A DNA stretch of 64,000 nucleotides from Lentisalinibacter sediminis (GCF_040706615.1 NZ_JAPDRF010000004.1:62001-126000), one strand, 5' to 3'. Positions 35,234 through 44,178 are shown, counted from the stretch's first letter. Numbers and translations are program-made. Notes: generated by a model not told the origin, from the sequence alone.

Positions 35234-36286
35234 TCATGAATCCTGGCTCGGGCGGTCAAAGCCACGCCGGTGACGGCAGTACCAATCGACCGTGCGGGCA
35301 AGCGCACTTTCGAAATCGTGTCGGGGTTTCCAGCCGAGTTCCTCACAGACCTTCCCGCTGTCGATGGCGCAGCGGAAATCATGCCCCGGCCGGTCGTCCA
35401 CGAATCGGATCAGATCGCGGTACGAGCTGGCGTCTCGCGGCGCTGTCCGGTCCAGGTGGTCGCAGATGGCGCGGACGACCGCGAGGTTGGTCCGTTCATT
35501 GCCGGCGCCCACGTTGTAGGTTCTGCCAACCTGACCGCCTGCCAGGATAGCGAGCAGAGCGGTCACGTTGTCATCCACGTAGAGCCAGTCGCGCACGTTG
35601 CTGCCGTCGCCGTAGATCGGCAGCGGCTCGCCGGCGAGTGCGCGGGTGATGGTCAGCGGTATGAGCTTTTCCGGATGCTGCCACGCCCCGAAGTTGTTGC
35701 TGCTGTTGGAGACGAGGATGGGCAGGCCATAGGTCCGGTGCCAGGCTCGCACCAGGTGGTCGCTGCCCGCCTTGCTGGCGGAATACGGCGAATGGGGGTC
35801 GTAGCGTGACCGCTCGGACCATGGCGCGTCCTCGGCATCCAGGTCGCCGAAGACCTCGTCGGTGGAGACGTGCAGCAGCCGGAAGTGCTCAGGCGAACGG
35901 GAACCAAGCAGCCACGCCCTCACCGCCTCCAGCAGCTCGAAAGTGCCCACGATATTGGTGTGGATGAAGGGGGACGGGTCGTCGATGGAGCGATCGACGT
36001 GGGTCTCGGCGGCGAGGTGGATGAGAGCGTCAGGCCGGAAGCGGCTCAGAAGGCCGGCGATGGCCGCTCGGTCCCGGATATCGACTACCTCGAGAGAATG
36101 GCGGGGATCATTGAGGACCTCGGCCAGTGCCTCACGATTGCCGGCGTAGGTCAGCTTGTCGACCGTCAGGACCTCGCAAGCGGTGTCGCGGATGAGAGTG
36201 CGGACGAGAGCCGAACCGATGAAGCCGGCGCCGCCGGTGACCAAGATGCGGTGGAGGCCTGCTTGTTCGAGGTTATTGGGAGGCAC
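35234..36286 (-). CDS. rmlB: dTDP-glucose 4,6-dehydratase
   Basis: 350 residues from a GTG at 36286. The NAD-binding motif ILVTGGAGFIGSALV, DKLTYAGN, HLAAETHVDRSI, the active-site STDEVFGDL, the Tyr-Lys pair in SPYSASKAGSDHLVRAW and RDWLYVDDNV are those of RmlB. It dehydrates dTDP-glucose to the 4-keto-6-deoxy sugar, precursor of rhamnose and other deoxysugars. rmlA, rmlC and rmlD are absent in this window, so they are elsewhere or the product takes another route. It is 65 bp upstream of wzi on the same strand and may belong to the same operon. Confidence 0.94.
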   Translation of the reverse strand: MPPNNLEQAGLHRILVTGGAGFIGSALVRTLIRDTACEVLTVDKLTYAGNREALAEVLNDPRHSLEVVDIRDRAAIAGLLSRFRPDALIHLAAETHVDRSIDDPSPFIHTNIVGTFELLEAVRAWLLGSRSPEHFRLLHVSTDEVFGDLDAEDAPWSERSRYDPHSPYSASKAGSDHLVRAWHRTYGLPILVSNSSNNFGAWQHPEKLIPLTITRALAGEPLPIYGDGSNVRDWLYVDDNVTALLAILAGGQVGRTYNVGAGNERTNLAVVRAICDHLDRTAPRDASSYRDLIRFVDDRPGHDFRCAIDSGKVCEELGWKPRHDFESALARTVDWYCRHRRGFDRPSQDS

Positions 36287-36291
36287 GACAG

Positions 36292-36316
36292 ATCGGGCCT
36301 GAAGGCCCTCCTACAT
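36292..36316. repeat. REP-like half unit between pgi and rmlB
   Basis: ATCGGGCCTGAAGGCCC then TCCTACAT, a single unit, ending 5 bp from the pgi stop and starting 6 bp before the rmlB start codon. Confidence 0.85.
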
Positions 36317-36320
36317 GGGT

Positions 36321-37985
36321 TTAGCGGCGCAGGCGCCGCACCCGCTCCAGCAGCGTCTGGGTCGAGGCGTTCTTCCCCTCGTATTTCGCCGGATCGCCCA
36401 CCGCCGGCACCAGCCCCGTCGCCAGCTTCTTGCCCAGCTCCACGCCCCACTGATCGAAGGCGTTGATGCCCCAGATGATGCTCTCCACGAAGACCTTGTG
36501 CTCGTAGAGGGCGACCAGCTGGCCGAGGGTGCGCGGGGTCAGGGCTTCGAACAGGATCAGGTTGCTCGGCCGGTTGCCGGGGTGGACCTTGTGGGGCACC
36601 AGCGCCTCGATCTCGTCGGAATCCATGCCCTTCGCCTCGAGGTCGGCGTGGACGTCGTCCTCTGACTGGCCCTCCATCAGCGCCTCGGCCTGGGCCAGGC
36701 AATTGGCGATGGCGAGGTCCTGCTGTTCCTGGCTGGCGCCGGAGGACTTCGCCGGCAGCAAAAAGTCCACCGGGATGAAGCGGGTGCCCTGGTGCAGGAG
36801 CTGGTAGAAGGAGTGCTGGGCGTTGGAGCCGGCCTCGCCCCAGATGACCATGCCGGTGTCGCAGCGCACGGGCTTGCCGTCGATGCGCACGCGCTTGCCG
36901 TTGGACTCCATCTGCAGCTGCTGCAGGAAGGCCGGGAAGCGTTCCAGGCGGTTGTCGTAGGGCAGGATGGCCTGGGATTCCGCGCCGAAGAAATTGTTGT
37001 ACCAGACGGCCAGCAGCGCGAGGATCACCGGCATGTTCTCGCCGAGCTTGGCCTCGCGGAAATGGCGGTCCATGGCGTGGCCGCCGGCCAGCAGCTCGCG
37101 GAAGTTCTCGCTGCCGATGGCCAGCGCGATGGAGAGCCCCACCGCCGACCACAGCGAGTAGCGCCCGCCCACCCAGTCCCAGAAGGCGAAGCGGTAATCG
37201 GCGTGGATGCCGAACTCGTCCATGGCCTGGTGGTTGGTGCTGGCGGCGGCGAAGTGGTCCGGCACCGCGTCCTCGCCCAGCTGCCCGGCCACCCAGCGCC
37301 GGGCGGCTTCCGCATTCGTCACCGTCTCCAGCGTGGTGAAGGTCTTGGAGCAGATGACGAACAGCGTGGTGGCAGGGTCCAGCCTCTCGGTGAGGTCGGC
37401 GAGCTGAGTGCCGTCGACGTTTGAGACGCAGTGCAGGCGGATGCTCTTCACCCGGTGGTGATGCAGCGCGGTGGCCGCCATGACGATGCCGAGATCCGAG
37501 CCGCCGATGCCGATGTTGACGACGTCGGTGAAACGTTTCCCACTGCTGCCGCGGATGCCGCCGGCATGAACGCCGTCGACGAAGGCGGCCATCTGGTCCA
37601 GCACCTCGTGGACGTCGTGACTCGCGTCCTGTTCGCCGTCACGGTAGGCCTCATCCCGCGGCGCGCGCAGCGCGGTGTGCAGGACGGCGCGGTCCTCGGT
37701 GCGGTTGATGTGCTGGCCGGCGAACATGGCGTTGCGGAGCTTCGGCACGCCCGCCTCCCGCGCGAGCGCAGTAAGGAGCTTCAGGGTCTCCGCGGTGACC
37801 AGGTTCTTGGAGTAGTCGAGCAGGAGGTCGCCGGCTTCGAGCGTTAGCCGGGTGGCGCGGCGCTTGTCGCGCCGGAACAGGTCTTTGAGGTGCGTGTCCC
37901 CGAGATCCTTGCGGTGGCCTTTCAGCCGGCGCCAGGCCGGCAGGTCGGTGGGATAGCGGGCGGAGAGCTTGCGCGGATCCGCCAT
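36321..37985 (-). CDS. pgi: Glucose-6-phosphate isomerase
   Basis: 554 residues from the ATG at 37985, 4 bp after the epimerase stop; no clear Shine-Dalgarno, so coupling to the upstream gene is likely. Signature motifs are NIGIGGSDLG, VCSKTFTTLET-like (VICSKTFTTLETV), DWVGGRYSLWSAVGL, IWGEAGSNAQHSFYQLLHQG and QWGVELGKKLA. It interconverts glucose- and fructose-6-phosphate and so connects central metabolism with mannose and glucose nucleotide-sugar synthesis. Full length for the family. Its presence next to nucleotide-sugar genes is common in exopolysaccharide loci. Confidence 0.97.
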   Translation of the reverse strand: MADPRKLSARYPTDLPAWRRLKGHRKDLGDTHLKDLFRRDKRRATRLTLEAGDLLLDYSKNLVTAETLKLLTALAREAGVPKLRNAMFAGQHINRTEDRAVLHTALRAPRDEAYRDGEQDASHDVHEVLDQMAAFVDGVHAGGIRGSSGKRFTDVVNIGIGGSDLGIVMAATALHHHRVKSIRLHCVSNVDGTQLADLTERLDPATTLFVICSKTFTTLETVTNAEAARRWVAGQLGEDAVPDHFAAASTNHQAMDEFGIHADYRFAFWDWVGGRYSLWSAVGLSIALAIGSENFRELLAGGHAMDRHFREAKLGENMPVILALLAVWYNNFFGAESQAILPYDNRLERFPAFLQQLQMESNGKRVRIDGKPVRCDTGMVIWGEAGSNAQHSFYQLLHQGTRFIPVDFLLPAKSSGASQEQQDLAIANCLAQAEALMEGQSEDDVHADLEAKGMDSDEIEALVPHKVHPGNRPSNLILFEALTPRTLGQLVALYEHKVFVESIIWGINAFDQWGVELGKKLATGLVPAVGDPAKYEGKNASTQTLLERVRRLRR

Positions 37986-37989
37986 GGGC

Positions 37990-39021
37990 TCAGGAGGCCT
38001 TCGCCGCCTGCAGGTCGACGTTGTAGAAGTCCACGTACCACTCGACGAAACGCCGCACGCCCTCCTCCACCGTGGTGTTGGGCTGGTAGTCAACATCGGC
38101 GATGAGGTCGTCCACGTCCGCCCAGGTGTCCGGCACGTCGCCGGGCTGCATGGGCAACAGGTTCTTCTCCGCCTCACGGCCCACGCACTGCTCGATCACC
38201 TGGATGTAGCGCATGAGCTCCACCGGCTGGCTGTTGCCGATGTTGTAGATGCGGTAGGGCGCGCGGCTGGTGCCCGGGTCCGGGTTCGCCGGGTCCCAGT
38301 CCGGGTTGGGCTCGGCCACGTGGTCCATGGTGCGGATGACGCCCTCGACGATGTCGTCCACGTAGGTGAAGTCGCGGCGGTGGTTGCCGTAGTTGAACAC
38401 GTCGATGGGCTTACCCTCGATGATGTTCTTCGTGAACATGAACAGCGCCATGTCCGGCCGGCCGAAGGGACCGTAGACGGTGAAGAACCGCAGGCCCGTG
38501 GTCGGCAGGTCGTAGAGGTTCGAGTAGGTGTGGGCCATCAACTCGTTGGCCTTCTTGGTGGCGCCGTAGAGGGCCAGCGGATGGTCCACGTTGTGATGGA
38601 TGGAGAACGGCATCTCGGTGTTGGCGCCGTAGACCGAGCTGGAGGAGGCGTACACCAGGTGCTCCACATTGTTGTGGCGGCAGCCCTCCAGCACGTGCAG
38701 GGTGCCGACGATGTTGGAGTCGATGTAGGAGTGCGGGTTCTCCAGCGAATAGCGCACACCTGCCTGGGCGGCGAGGTGGACGACCCGGTCGAAGCGCTCG
38801 TCGGCGAACAGCTTGTCCATCGCCGGCCGGTCTTCCAGGTTCATCTTCACGAAGCGGAAGCCCTCGCGGCCCTCCAGGTTCTTCAGGCGCGCGAGCTTCA
38901 GGTTGACGTCGTAGTAGTCGTTCAGGTTGTCGAGGCCGACGACTTTGTCGCCGCGGTCGAGAAGATATTTGGCGGTGTAGTAGCCGATGAAGCCGGCGGC
39001 GCCCGTGACGAGTACTTTCAT
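37990..39021 (-). CDS. UDP-glucuronate 4-epimerase
   Basis: 343 residues, start ATG at 39021 with AAGGAACGCAC upstream. An extended SDR with VLVTGAAGFIGYYTAKYLL, the subgroup-specific DNLNDYYDVNLKLARL, HLAAQAGVRYSLENPHSY, SSSSVYGAN, the catalytic LYGATKKANELMAH and RRDFTYVDDIVEG. These mark the LpsL/Cap1J branch, which converts UDP-glucuronate to UDP-galacturonate. The ugd product is the natural substrate. It is flanked by the TviB-type dehydrogenase (40 bp upstream) and pgi (4 bp downstream), giving a three-gene sugar-nucleotide operon. Confidence 0.92.
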   Translation of the reverse strand: MKVLVTGAAGFIGYYTAKYLLDRGDKVVGLDNLNDYYDVNLKLARLKNLEGREGFRFVKMNLEDRPAMDKLFADERFDRVVHLAAQAGVRYSLENPHSYIDSNIVGTLHVLEGCRHNNVEHLVYASSSSVYGANTEMPFSIHHNVDHPLALYGATKKANELMAHTYSNLYDLPTTGLRFFTVYGPFGRPDMALFMFTKNIIEGKPIDVFNYGNHRRDFTYVDDIVEGVIRTMDHVAEPNPDWDPANPDPGTSRAPYRIYNIGNSQPVELMRYIQVIEQCVGREAEKNLLPMQPGDVPDTWADVDDLIADVDYQPNTTVEEGVRRFVEWYVDFYNVDLQAAKAS

Positions 39022-39061
39022 GTGCGTTCCTTGTCGTCGGTCTCTGACCGGAGAGACCCGG

Positions 39062-40339
39062 TCAGAGCCGGTCGTCCACCGCGTCGGCGGGCAGGACGTA
39101 CTTGATATCGTACAGCACCGACTGCTCCTTGCCGAACGCGCGGATGCCCTCGGCGCCCATCTCCTTGAACTGCCGGTGGCCGACGGCGACGATGATGCCG
39201 TCGTAGTCGCCCTTCTTCGGGTTCTCGACGAGGTCGATGCCGTATTCGTGGCGCGCCTCGGCGGGGTCCACCCAGGGGTCGTGGACGTCGACGTGCAGGC
39301 CGTAGGATTCCAGCTCCGCGACGATGTCCACCACCCGGGTGTTGCGCACGTCCGGGCAGTCTTCCTTGAAGGTGAGGCCCATGATGAGCACCTTGCCGTC
39401 CTTCGGCTGCATGCCCCGCTGGATCATGAGCTTGATGACCTTGCCGGCGACGAAGTAGCCCATGGAGTCGTTGATGCGGCGGCCGGCCAGGATGACCGTG
39501 GGGTTGTAGCCCACGTCCTCGGCCTTGTGGGTGAGGTAGTAGGGGTCCACGCCGATGCAGTGGCCGCCCACCAGGCCCGGACGGAAGGGCAGGAAGTTCC
39601 ACTTGGTGCCGGCGGCGACCAGCACCTCCTCGGTGTCGATGCCGATGCGGTCGAAGATGAGGGCGAGTTCGTTGACCAGCGCGATGTTGAGGTCGCGCTG
39701 GGTATTCTCGATGACCTTGGCCGCCTCGGCCACCTTGATGCTGGAGGCGAGGTGGGTGCCGGCTTCGATAATGGTCTTGTAGACCGAGTCGATGTATTCC
39801 GCCGCCTCGGGCGTGGAGCCGGAGGTGACCTTGAGGATGTTCGGCAGGCGGTGCTGCTTGTCGCCCGGGTTGATGCGCTCGGGGCTGTAGCCTACGTAGA
39901 AATCCTTGTTCATCTTCAGGCCGGAGCCTGCTTCCAGCAGGGGCACGCAGAACTCCTCGGTGGCGCCGGGGAAAACGGTGGACTCGTAGACCACGGTGTC
40001 GCCGGGTGAGAGCACCCGCGCCAGGGTTTCGCTGGCGGATTTCAGCGGGGTCAGCACCGGGCGCTTGGACTGGCCGATGGGGGTGGGCACGGTCACCACG
40101 TAGAAGTTGCACTCGGCGAGCTTGTCGGGATCTGTGGTGTAGGAGAGATGCTCGGCCGCCGCCAGCTCCTCCGGCGTAGTCTCCAGGGTCGTGTCCTCGC
40201 CGGCCTGCAGCTCGGCCACGCGCTCGGCCTTCAGGTCGTAGCCCACGGTGGGATAGAAACGGCCGAATTCCACCGCCAGCGGCAGGCCGACGTAGCCGAG
40301 GCCGACCACGCCGATGCGGATCTTGTCGATGTCGAACAC
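39062..40339 (-). CDS. UDP-N-acetylhexosamine dehydrogenase (TviB/WbpO type)
   Basis: 425 residues from a GTG at 40339. UDP-sugar dehydrogenase motifs: IGVVGLGYVGLPLA, VTVPTPI, YESTVFPGATEE, YSPERINPGDK, and the catalytic Cys in PGLVGGHCIGVDPYYL, then FKEDCPDVRNTRVVDI. The VGGHCIGVDPYYLTHKA form and SPERINPGD place it with TviB/WbpO, which oxidise UDP-GlcNAc or UDP-GalNAc to the uronic acid. It leads the operon with the epimerase and pgi. Together with Ugd, the cluster can make at least two kinds of uronic acid donors. Confidence 0.92.
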   Translation of the reverse strand: MFDIDKIRIGVVGLGYVGLPLAVEFGRFYPTVGYDLKAERVAELQAGEDTTLETTPEELAAAEHLSYTTDPDKLAECNFYVVTVPTPIGQSKRPVLTPLKSASETLARVLSPGDTVVYESTVFPGATEEFCVPLLEAGSGLKMNKDFYVGYSPERINPGDKQHRLPNILKVTSGSTPEAAEYIDSVYKTIIEAGTHLASSIKVAEAAKVIENTQRDLNIALVNELALIFDRIGIDTEEVLVAAGTKWNFLPFRPGLVGGHCIGVDPYYLTHKAEDVGYNPTVILAGRRINDSMGYFVAGKVIKLMIQRGMQPKDGKVLIMGLTFKEDCPDVRNTRVVDIVAELESYGLHVDVHDPWVDPAEARHEYGIDLVENPKKGDYDGIIVAVGHRQFKEMGAEGIRAFGKEQSVLYDIKYVLPADAVDDRL

Positions 40340-40431
40340 GGTGCTTCCAGTGCCGGTGAGCCGGCGGTGGTGGTGTCAAATTGGAGGGATTCTAGCGCGG
40401 GTTTGGTGGTCTGGCATGGGCACCGATCACA

Positions 40432-40490
40432 TGTAGGAGGGGATTTATCCCCGATTTATTATTCGAATCGGGCCTGAAGGCCCTCCTACA
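40432..40490. repeat. REP-like palindromic pair
   Basis: TGTAGGAGGGGATTTATCCCC faces ATCGGGCCTGAAGGCCC then TCCTACA, between dnaQ and the TviB-type gene. Confidence 0.85.
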
Positions 40491-40501
40491 GCCCCGATCC
40501 G

Positions 40502-41203
40502 TCAGCCTCGCCAGATCGCGCCCCCGCTGGCCTCCTCTATCCGTTTCAGGAACGCCTCGTGGGCCGCCACCTCCTCTTCCGAGGCCTCGATGACGCGCAG
40601 GCGGGCGTTGCCGCGGTCGATGCTGACCACGGTGTCCACGGCCGCGCCGTCGCCGCCCTCGCCGGCATCCAGGGACAGCGCGCCCTGGCCGCCGGTCATC
40701 GCCAGGTAGACGTCGGCGAGCAGGCGGGCGTCGAGGAGCGCGCCGTGGAGGTCGCGCTGGGAGTTGTCCACCTCGTAGCGCTTGCAGAGCGCATCCAGGC
40801 TGTGGCGCTGGCCCGGGTGCATCTTCCGGGACATGGACAGCGTGTCCAGGATGCCGCAGTGGCCGTCCAGCTGGCAGATGCGGTGCTCGATGAGCTTCAG
40901 CTCGTGCTCCAGGAAGCCCACGTCGAAGGGGGCGTTGTGGATGACGAGCTCGGCGCCGGCCAGGAACTCCAGCAGCTCCTCGGCGATCTCGGCGAAGCGG
41001 GGCTTGTCGGCCAGGTCCTCGTTACGGATGCCATGGACGGCAATGGCGCCCTCCTCGATCTCCCGGTCCGGGTTCAGGTAGCGGTGGAAGTGCCTGCCGG
41101 TGGGCCGGCGGTTCACCATTTCGATGCAGCCGATCTCGATGATGCGGTGGCCCTGCTCCGGGTCCAGGCCGGTGGTCTCGGTGTCCAGTACGATCTGCCG
41201 CAC
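40502..41203 (-). CDS. dnaQ: DNA polymerase III epsilon subunit (proofreading exonuclease)
   Basis: 233 residues from a GTG at 41203. The DEDDh exonuclease motifs are present: Exo I VLDTETTGL (Asp7, Glu9), Exo II HNAPFDVGFLEHEL, and Exo III HGALLDARLLADVYL (His-Asp). The C-terminal 50 residues would bind the alpha subunit. It removes misincorporated bases during replication. It is last in the yafS-like, rnhA, dnaQ series. Confidence 0.96.
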   Translation of the reverse strand: MRQIVLDTETTGLDPEQGHRIIEIGCIEMVNRRPTGRHFHRYLNPDREIEEGAIAVHGIRNEDLADKPRFAEIAEELLEFLAGAELVIHNAPFDVGFLEHELKLIEHRICQLDGHCGILDTLSMSRKMHPGQRHSLDALCKRYEVDNSQRDLHGALLDARLLADVYLAMTGGQGALSLDAGEGGDGAAVDTVVSIDRGNARLRVIEASEEEVAAHEAFLKRIEEASGGAIWRG

Positions 41204-41261
41204 GCCTGTCTGCCCTCCTCTCTTATCTTAGCGTCCGCCGGTCCGCTGTCAGCCCGGCCCG

Positions 41262-41702
41262 TCAGCCCAGTTCGTCGATGCCCCGGTTGGCGAGTTCGTC
41301 CGCCTTCTCGTTGCCGGGATCGCCCGAGTGGCCTTTCACCCAGCGCCAGTCTACCTCATGGCGCTCCTGGGCCAGGTCCAGGGCCTGCCACAGGTCCTTG
41401 TTCTTCACCGGCTTCTTCGCTGCCGTCTTCCAGCCCTTGCGCTTCCAGTTGGCGAGCCAGGACTTGATGCCGTCGCGAAGGTAGATGGAGTCTGTGTGCA
41501 GGACCACGTGGCAGGGCTTTTTCAGCGCGTTCAGCGCCTCAACGGCCGCGGTCAGCTCCATGCGGTTGTTGGTGGTGTGGCGTTCGCCGCCCCAGAGTTC
41601 CTTGCGGCGGCTGCCGGAGAGGAGCAGCGCGCCCCAGCCGCCCACGCCGGGGTTGCCGCGGCAGGCACCGTCCGTATAGATGTCGACCCGGGGGAGGCTC
41701 AA
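41262..41702 (-). CDS. rnhA: Ribonuclease HI
   Basis: 146 residues from a TTG at 41702 that overlaps the upstream methyltransferase stop (TTGA); this matches the start of E. coli RNase HI. The catalytic carboxylates are visible: Asp in VDIYTDGACRGNPG, Glu in NRMELTAAVEAL, Asp in LHTDSIYLRDGI, and the final Asp in GHSGDPGNEKADELAN. It cuts RNA in RNA-DNA hybrids. The rnhA-dnaQ pairing is conserved in gammaproteobacteria; here they are in line with a 58-bp gap. Confidence 0.95.
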   Translation of the reverse strand: MSLPRVDIYTDGACRGNPGVGGWGALLLSGSRRKELWGGERHTTNNRMELTAAVEALNALKKPCHVVLHTDSIYLRDGIKSWLANWKRKGWKTAAKKPVKNKDLWQALDLAQERHEVDWRWVKGHSGDPGNEKADELANRGIDELG

Positions 41703-42451
41703 TTCTCTTCGCGGAGCTCGTGCACGGTGCGGGCCGTGGGCCGCGCGAGGCCGCCGACCGCCGCGGCCGGCCGGCGCCAGCGCTGGCGGACCGGTGTGAG
41801 GGTGTAGAGCTGCTTCTTGGCCGTGAGGGCGTAGCAGCTGGCAAGCTCCGGCCACCAGCGATCACCGATGGCCTCCCAGCGCCGCACGGCGGGCTTGCGA
41901 TTGCCGCCGACCGGCCAGCGGAAGAAATAACGGCGCACGCCGTGGATCTTCATGTCCAGGAGCCGCAGCCAGTCCGAGAGCTGGCGATCCGAGATCATGG
42001 TGGGGCGGCCCGGCGGGTAGCTGCCCCAGGTCAGCAGCCGGCGCAGGCCCCAGAGTCCGCCGGGGCGGAAGCCCATGACCACCAGCTGGCCGTCGGCGCG
42101 GAGCACGCGGTAGACCTCACGCAGCACCGCGTGCGGGTGGTCGGTGAGGTCGAGGGTGTGGGGCATGAACACGACATCGACAGAGTCGCTCTCGATGGGC
42201 AGCCGGGCCGGTTCGGCGATGACGTCGCCGGTCTCCGGCGCGCCGGGCATGGTGGTGAGCCAGGCCGACTGGGTGCGGGCGGAGGGCAGGAACAGCTCGC
42301 GGCTGCCCCACAACCCGATCTGCAGCAGCTGCTCGCCGAACAGCCCGTCCAGCATCTCGCGGGCGAGACGCGCCTCCACCTCCAGCAGCGAGCTGCCGAT
42401 GGGGGTCTGCAGCCACTCCTGCAGCGGATCGGTGATTGAGATCGGTGCCAT
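41699..42451 (-). CDS. SAM-dependent methyltransferase, YafS-like
   Basis: 250 residues from the ATG at 42451 (MAPISITDPLQEWL). The Methyltransf_11 core reads LLQIGLWGSRELF in place of the usual glycine-rich motif I, then ARLPIESDSVDVVFMPHTLDLTDHPHAVLREVYRVLRADGQLVVMGF. Glycines of motif I are reduced (IGLWGS), a known trait of the YafS family. Position next to rnhA-dnaQ and divergent from mltD mirrors the mltD-gloB-yafS-rnhA-dnaQ block of other gammaproteobacteria. Physiological substrate unknown. Confidence 0.85.
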   Translation of the reverse strand: MAPISITDPLQEWLQTPIGSSLLEVEARLAREMLDGLFGEQLLQIGLWGSRELFLPSARTQSAWLTTMPGAPETGDVIAEPARLPIESDSVDVVFMPHTLDLTDHPHAVLREVYRVLRADGQLVVMGFRPGGLWGLRRLLTWGSYPPGRPTMISDRQLSDWLRLLDMKIHGVRRYFFRWPVGGNRKPAVRRWEAIGDRWWPELASCYALTAKKQLYTLTPVRQRWRRPAAAVGGLARPTARTVHELREEN

Positions 42452-42539
42452 AAGCCTGCCGGGTCCTCGGAAAACGGTCCAGCTGCGAAGATGTGAGCCG
42501 CGTGCTTGCGCCGGCCCGCCTGGTGGGTAGGATAGCCGA

Positions 42540-44150
42540 ATGCGCATGTGGATCGGAAACGTGGTGGTGGCGGCCCTGATGGCAGGGGCCGCGCCGGTTG
42601 TTGGCGGGGTGTCGGATATCGGAATCGGGGCCGGGATCGGGGATAAATCCCCTCCTACGTTGATTGAAACGCACCCTTCCCTCCACCCGGCCCTGCGCCG
42701 CGACGTCCTCCGCCCGCTGGGCGAGCCGAAGCCGGTGGGGCCGGTCAACCTGATCGACCGCATCCGCGACGGCATGTCGCTGCCCGTGCCGGACGAGCGG
42801 CGGGTGCGCCAGGAACTCGCCTGGTATTCGCGCCATCCGGATTATCTGGACCGGGTGCTGACCCGGGCCTCGGCCTACCTGCCCCACATCGTGGCGGAGA
42901 TCGACCGCCGCGGGCTGCCGATGGAACTCGCGCTGCTGCCGGTGGTGGAGAGCGCCTACGACCCGTTCGCCTATTCCCACGGCCGCGCCGCGGGGCTGTG
43001 GCAGATCATCCCGGGCACCGGGCGGCGCTTCGGGCTGAAGCAGAACTGGTGGTACGACGGCCGCCGGGACGTGGTGGAGTCCACCCGCGCGGCGCTGGAC
43101 TACCTCGAGTACCTGCACGGGCTGTTCGACGGCGACTGGGAGCATGCCATCGCCGCGTACAACTCCGGCGAGGGCAACGTGGGCCGAGCCATCCGCCGCA
43201 ATAAGGCCGCGGGCAAGCCCGTCGACTTCTGGAACCTGCGCCTGCCGCGGGAGACCAGCGCCTACGTGCCGCGGCTGCTGGCGCTGTCGAAACTGGTGGC
43301 GGATCCGGCCACGCATGGCATCGCCCTGCCCGCGGTGCCGGACGAGCCCCGCTTCGAGGTGGTGGCGATCGGCAGCCAGCTGGACCTGGCGCTGGCGGCG
43401 GAACTCGCCGGCATCGACATCGACGAGCTCTACGCCTACAACCCGGGCCTCAATCGCTGGGCCACGGATCCCACCGGGCCTCACCGGCTGACGGTGCCCA
43501 TCGAGGCGGCGGAGCTGTTCCGCGAGCGGCTGGCGGGCGTGCCCGTGGCCGAGCGGGTGCGCTGGAAGCGGCACAAGGTGGCCAACGGCCAGACGCTGTC
43601 GGAGATCGCCGAACTCCACGGCACGACCATGGGCGCCATCCGCCGCAGCAACAACCTGAACGGCAACCTGATCCGCGCCGGCAGCTACCTGCTGATCCCG
43701 GCGGCGACGAAGCCGCTCTCGGCGTATTCCTTGAGCGCGGACGCGCGGCTGGCGAAGCTGCAGGAACGCCAGAGCGGCGCCGGCACTGTCGAGCACGTGG
43801 TGCGCGGCGGCGAGAGCTTCTGGACCATCAGCCGCAAGTACGGCGTGGGCGTGCGGGAACTCGCCAAGTGGAACGGCATGGCGCCGGGCGACACGCTCTC
43901 CGTGGGCCGCAGGCTGGTGGTGCACAACGCCACCGTGCGCGAGGCGCCGACGCCGACCGCGTCCATTGAAGGCAAGGTGCGGAAGGTACGCTACACGGTG
44001 CGGCGCGGGGATTCGCTGTCGCTGATCGCGAGCCGCTTCCGCGTCAGCGTGCGGGACATCACCCGCTGGAACGGCATCGATGCGTCGAAGATCCTGCGGC
44101 CGGGGGACAAGATCACGATGTACGTGGACGTGACGGCGCAGTCGAGCTGA
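42540..44150 (+). CDS. mltD: Membrane-bound lytic murein transglycosylase D, three LysM
   Basis: 536 residues. A signal peptide-like N-terminus (about 1-25) lacks an obvious lipobox. The SLT domain (about 105-220) has the catalytic Glu in LLPVVESAYDPFAYSHGRAAGLWQ... region (ELALLPVVESAYDP then GRAAGLWQIIPGT) and IAAYNSGEGNV. Three LysM repeats follow: HKVANGQTLSEIAELH, HVVRGGESFWTISRKYGV and YTVRRGDSLSLIASRFRV. It cleaves the murein glycan strand and binds peptidoglycan. In the linker after the signal peptide, the coding sequence contains a REP-like unit read in frame (GIGDKSPPT, 42636-42660). Divergent from the yafS-like gene. Confidence 0.93.
   Translation: MRMWIGNVVVAALMAGAAPVVGGVSDIGIGAGIGDKSPPTLIETHPSLHPALRRDVLRPLGEPKPVGPVNLIDRIRDGMSLPVPDERRVRQELAWYSRHPDYLDRVLTRASAYLPHIVAEIDRRGLPMELALLPVVESAYDPFAYSHGRAAGLWQIIPGTGRRFGLKQNWWYDGRRDVVESTRAALDYLEYLHGLFDGDWEHAIAAYNSGEGNVGRAIRRNKAAGKPVDFWNLRLPRETSAYVPRLLALSKLVADPATHGIALPAVPDEPRFEVVAIGSQLDLALAAELAGIDIDELYAYNPGLNRWATDPTGPHRLTVPIEAAELFRERLAGVPVAERVRWKRHKVANGQTLSEIAELHGTTMGAIRRSNNLNGNLIRAGSYLLIPAATKPLSAYSLSADARLAKLQERQSGAGTVEHVVRGGESFWTISRKYGVGVRELAKWNGMAPGDTLSVGRRLVVHNATVREAPTPTASIEGKVRKVRYTVRRGDSLSLIASRFRVSVRDITRWNGIDASKILRPGDKITMYVDVTAQSS
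42636..42660. repeat. REP-like unit inside the mltD reading frame
   Basis: ATCGGGGATAAATCCCC then TCCTACGT, the same variant core as at 40432, translated in frame between the signal peptide and the SLT domain. Confidence 0.8.
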
Positions 44151-44178
44151 CTCGCGACCGACCCGACCTTCTACTGGT

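Noticed and set aside
42117..43925. 602-codon minus-strand ORF opposite mltD
   Set aside because: mltD has intact SLT and LysM motifs on the plus strand; the opposite frame is low-complexity and Arg/His/Gln-rich.
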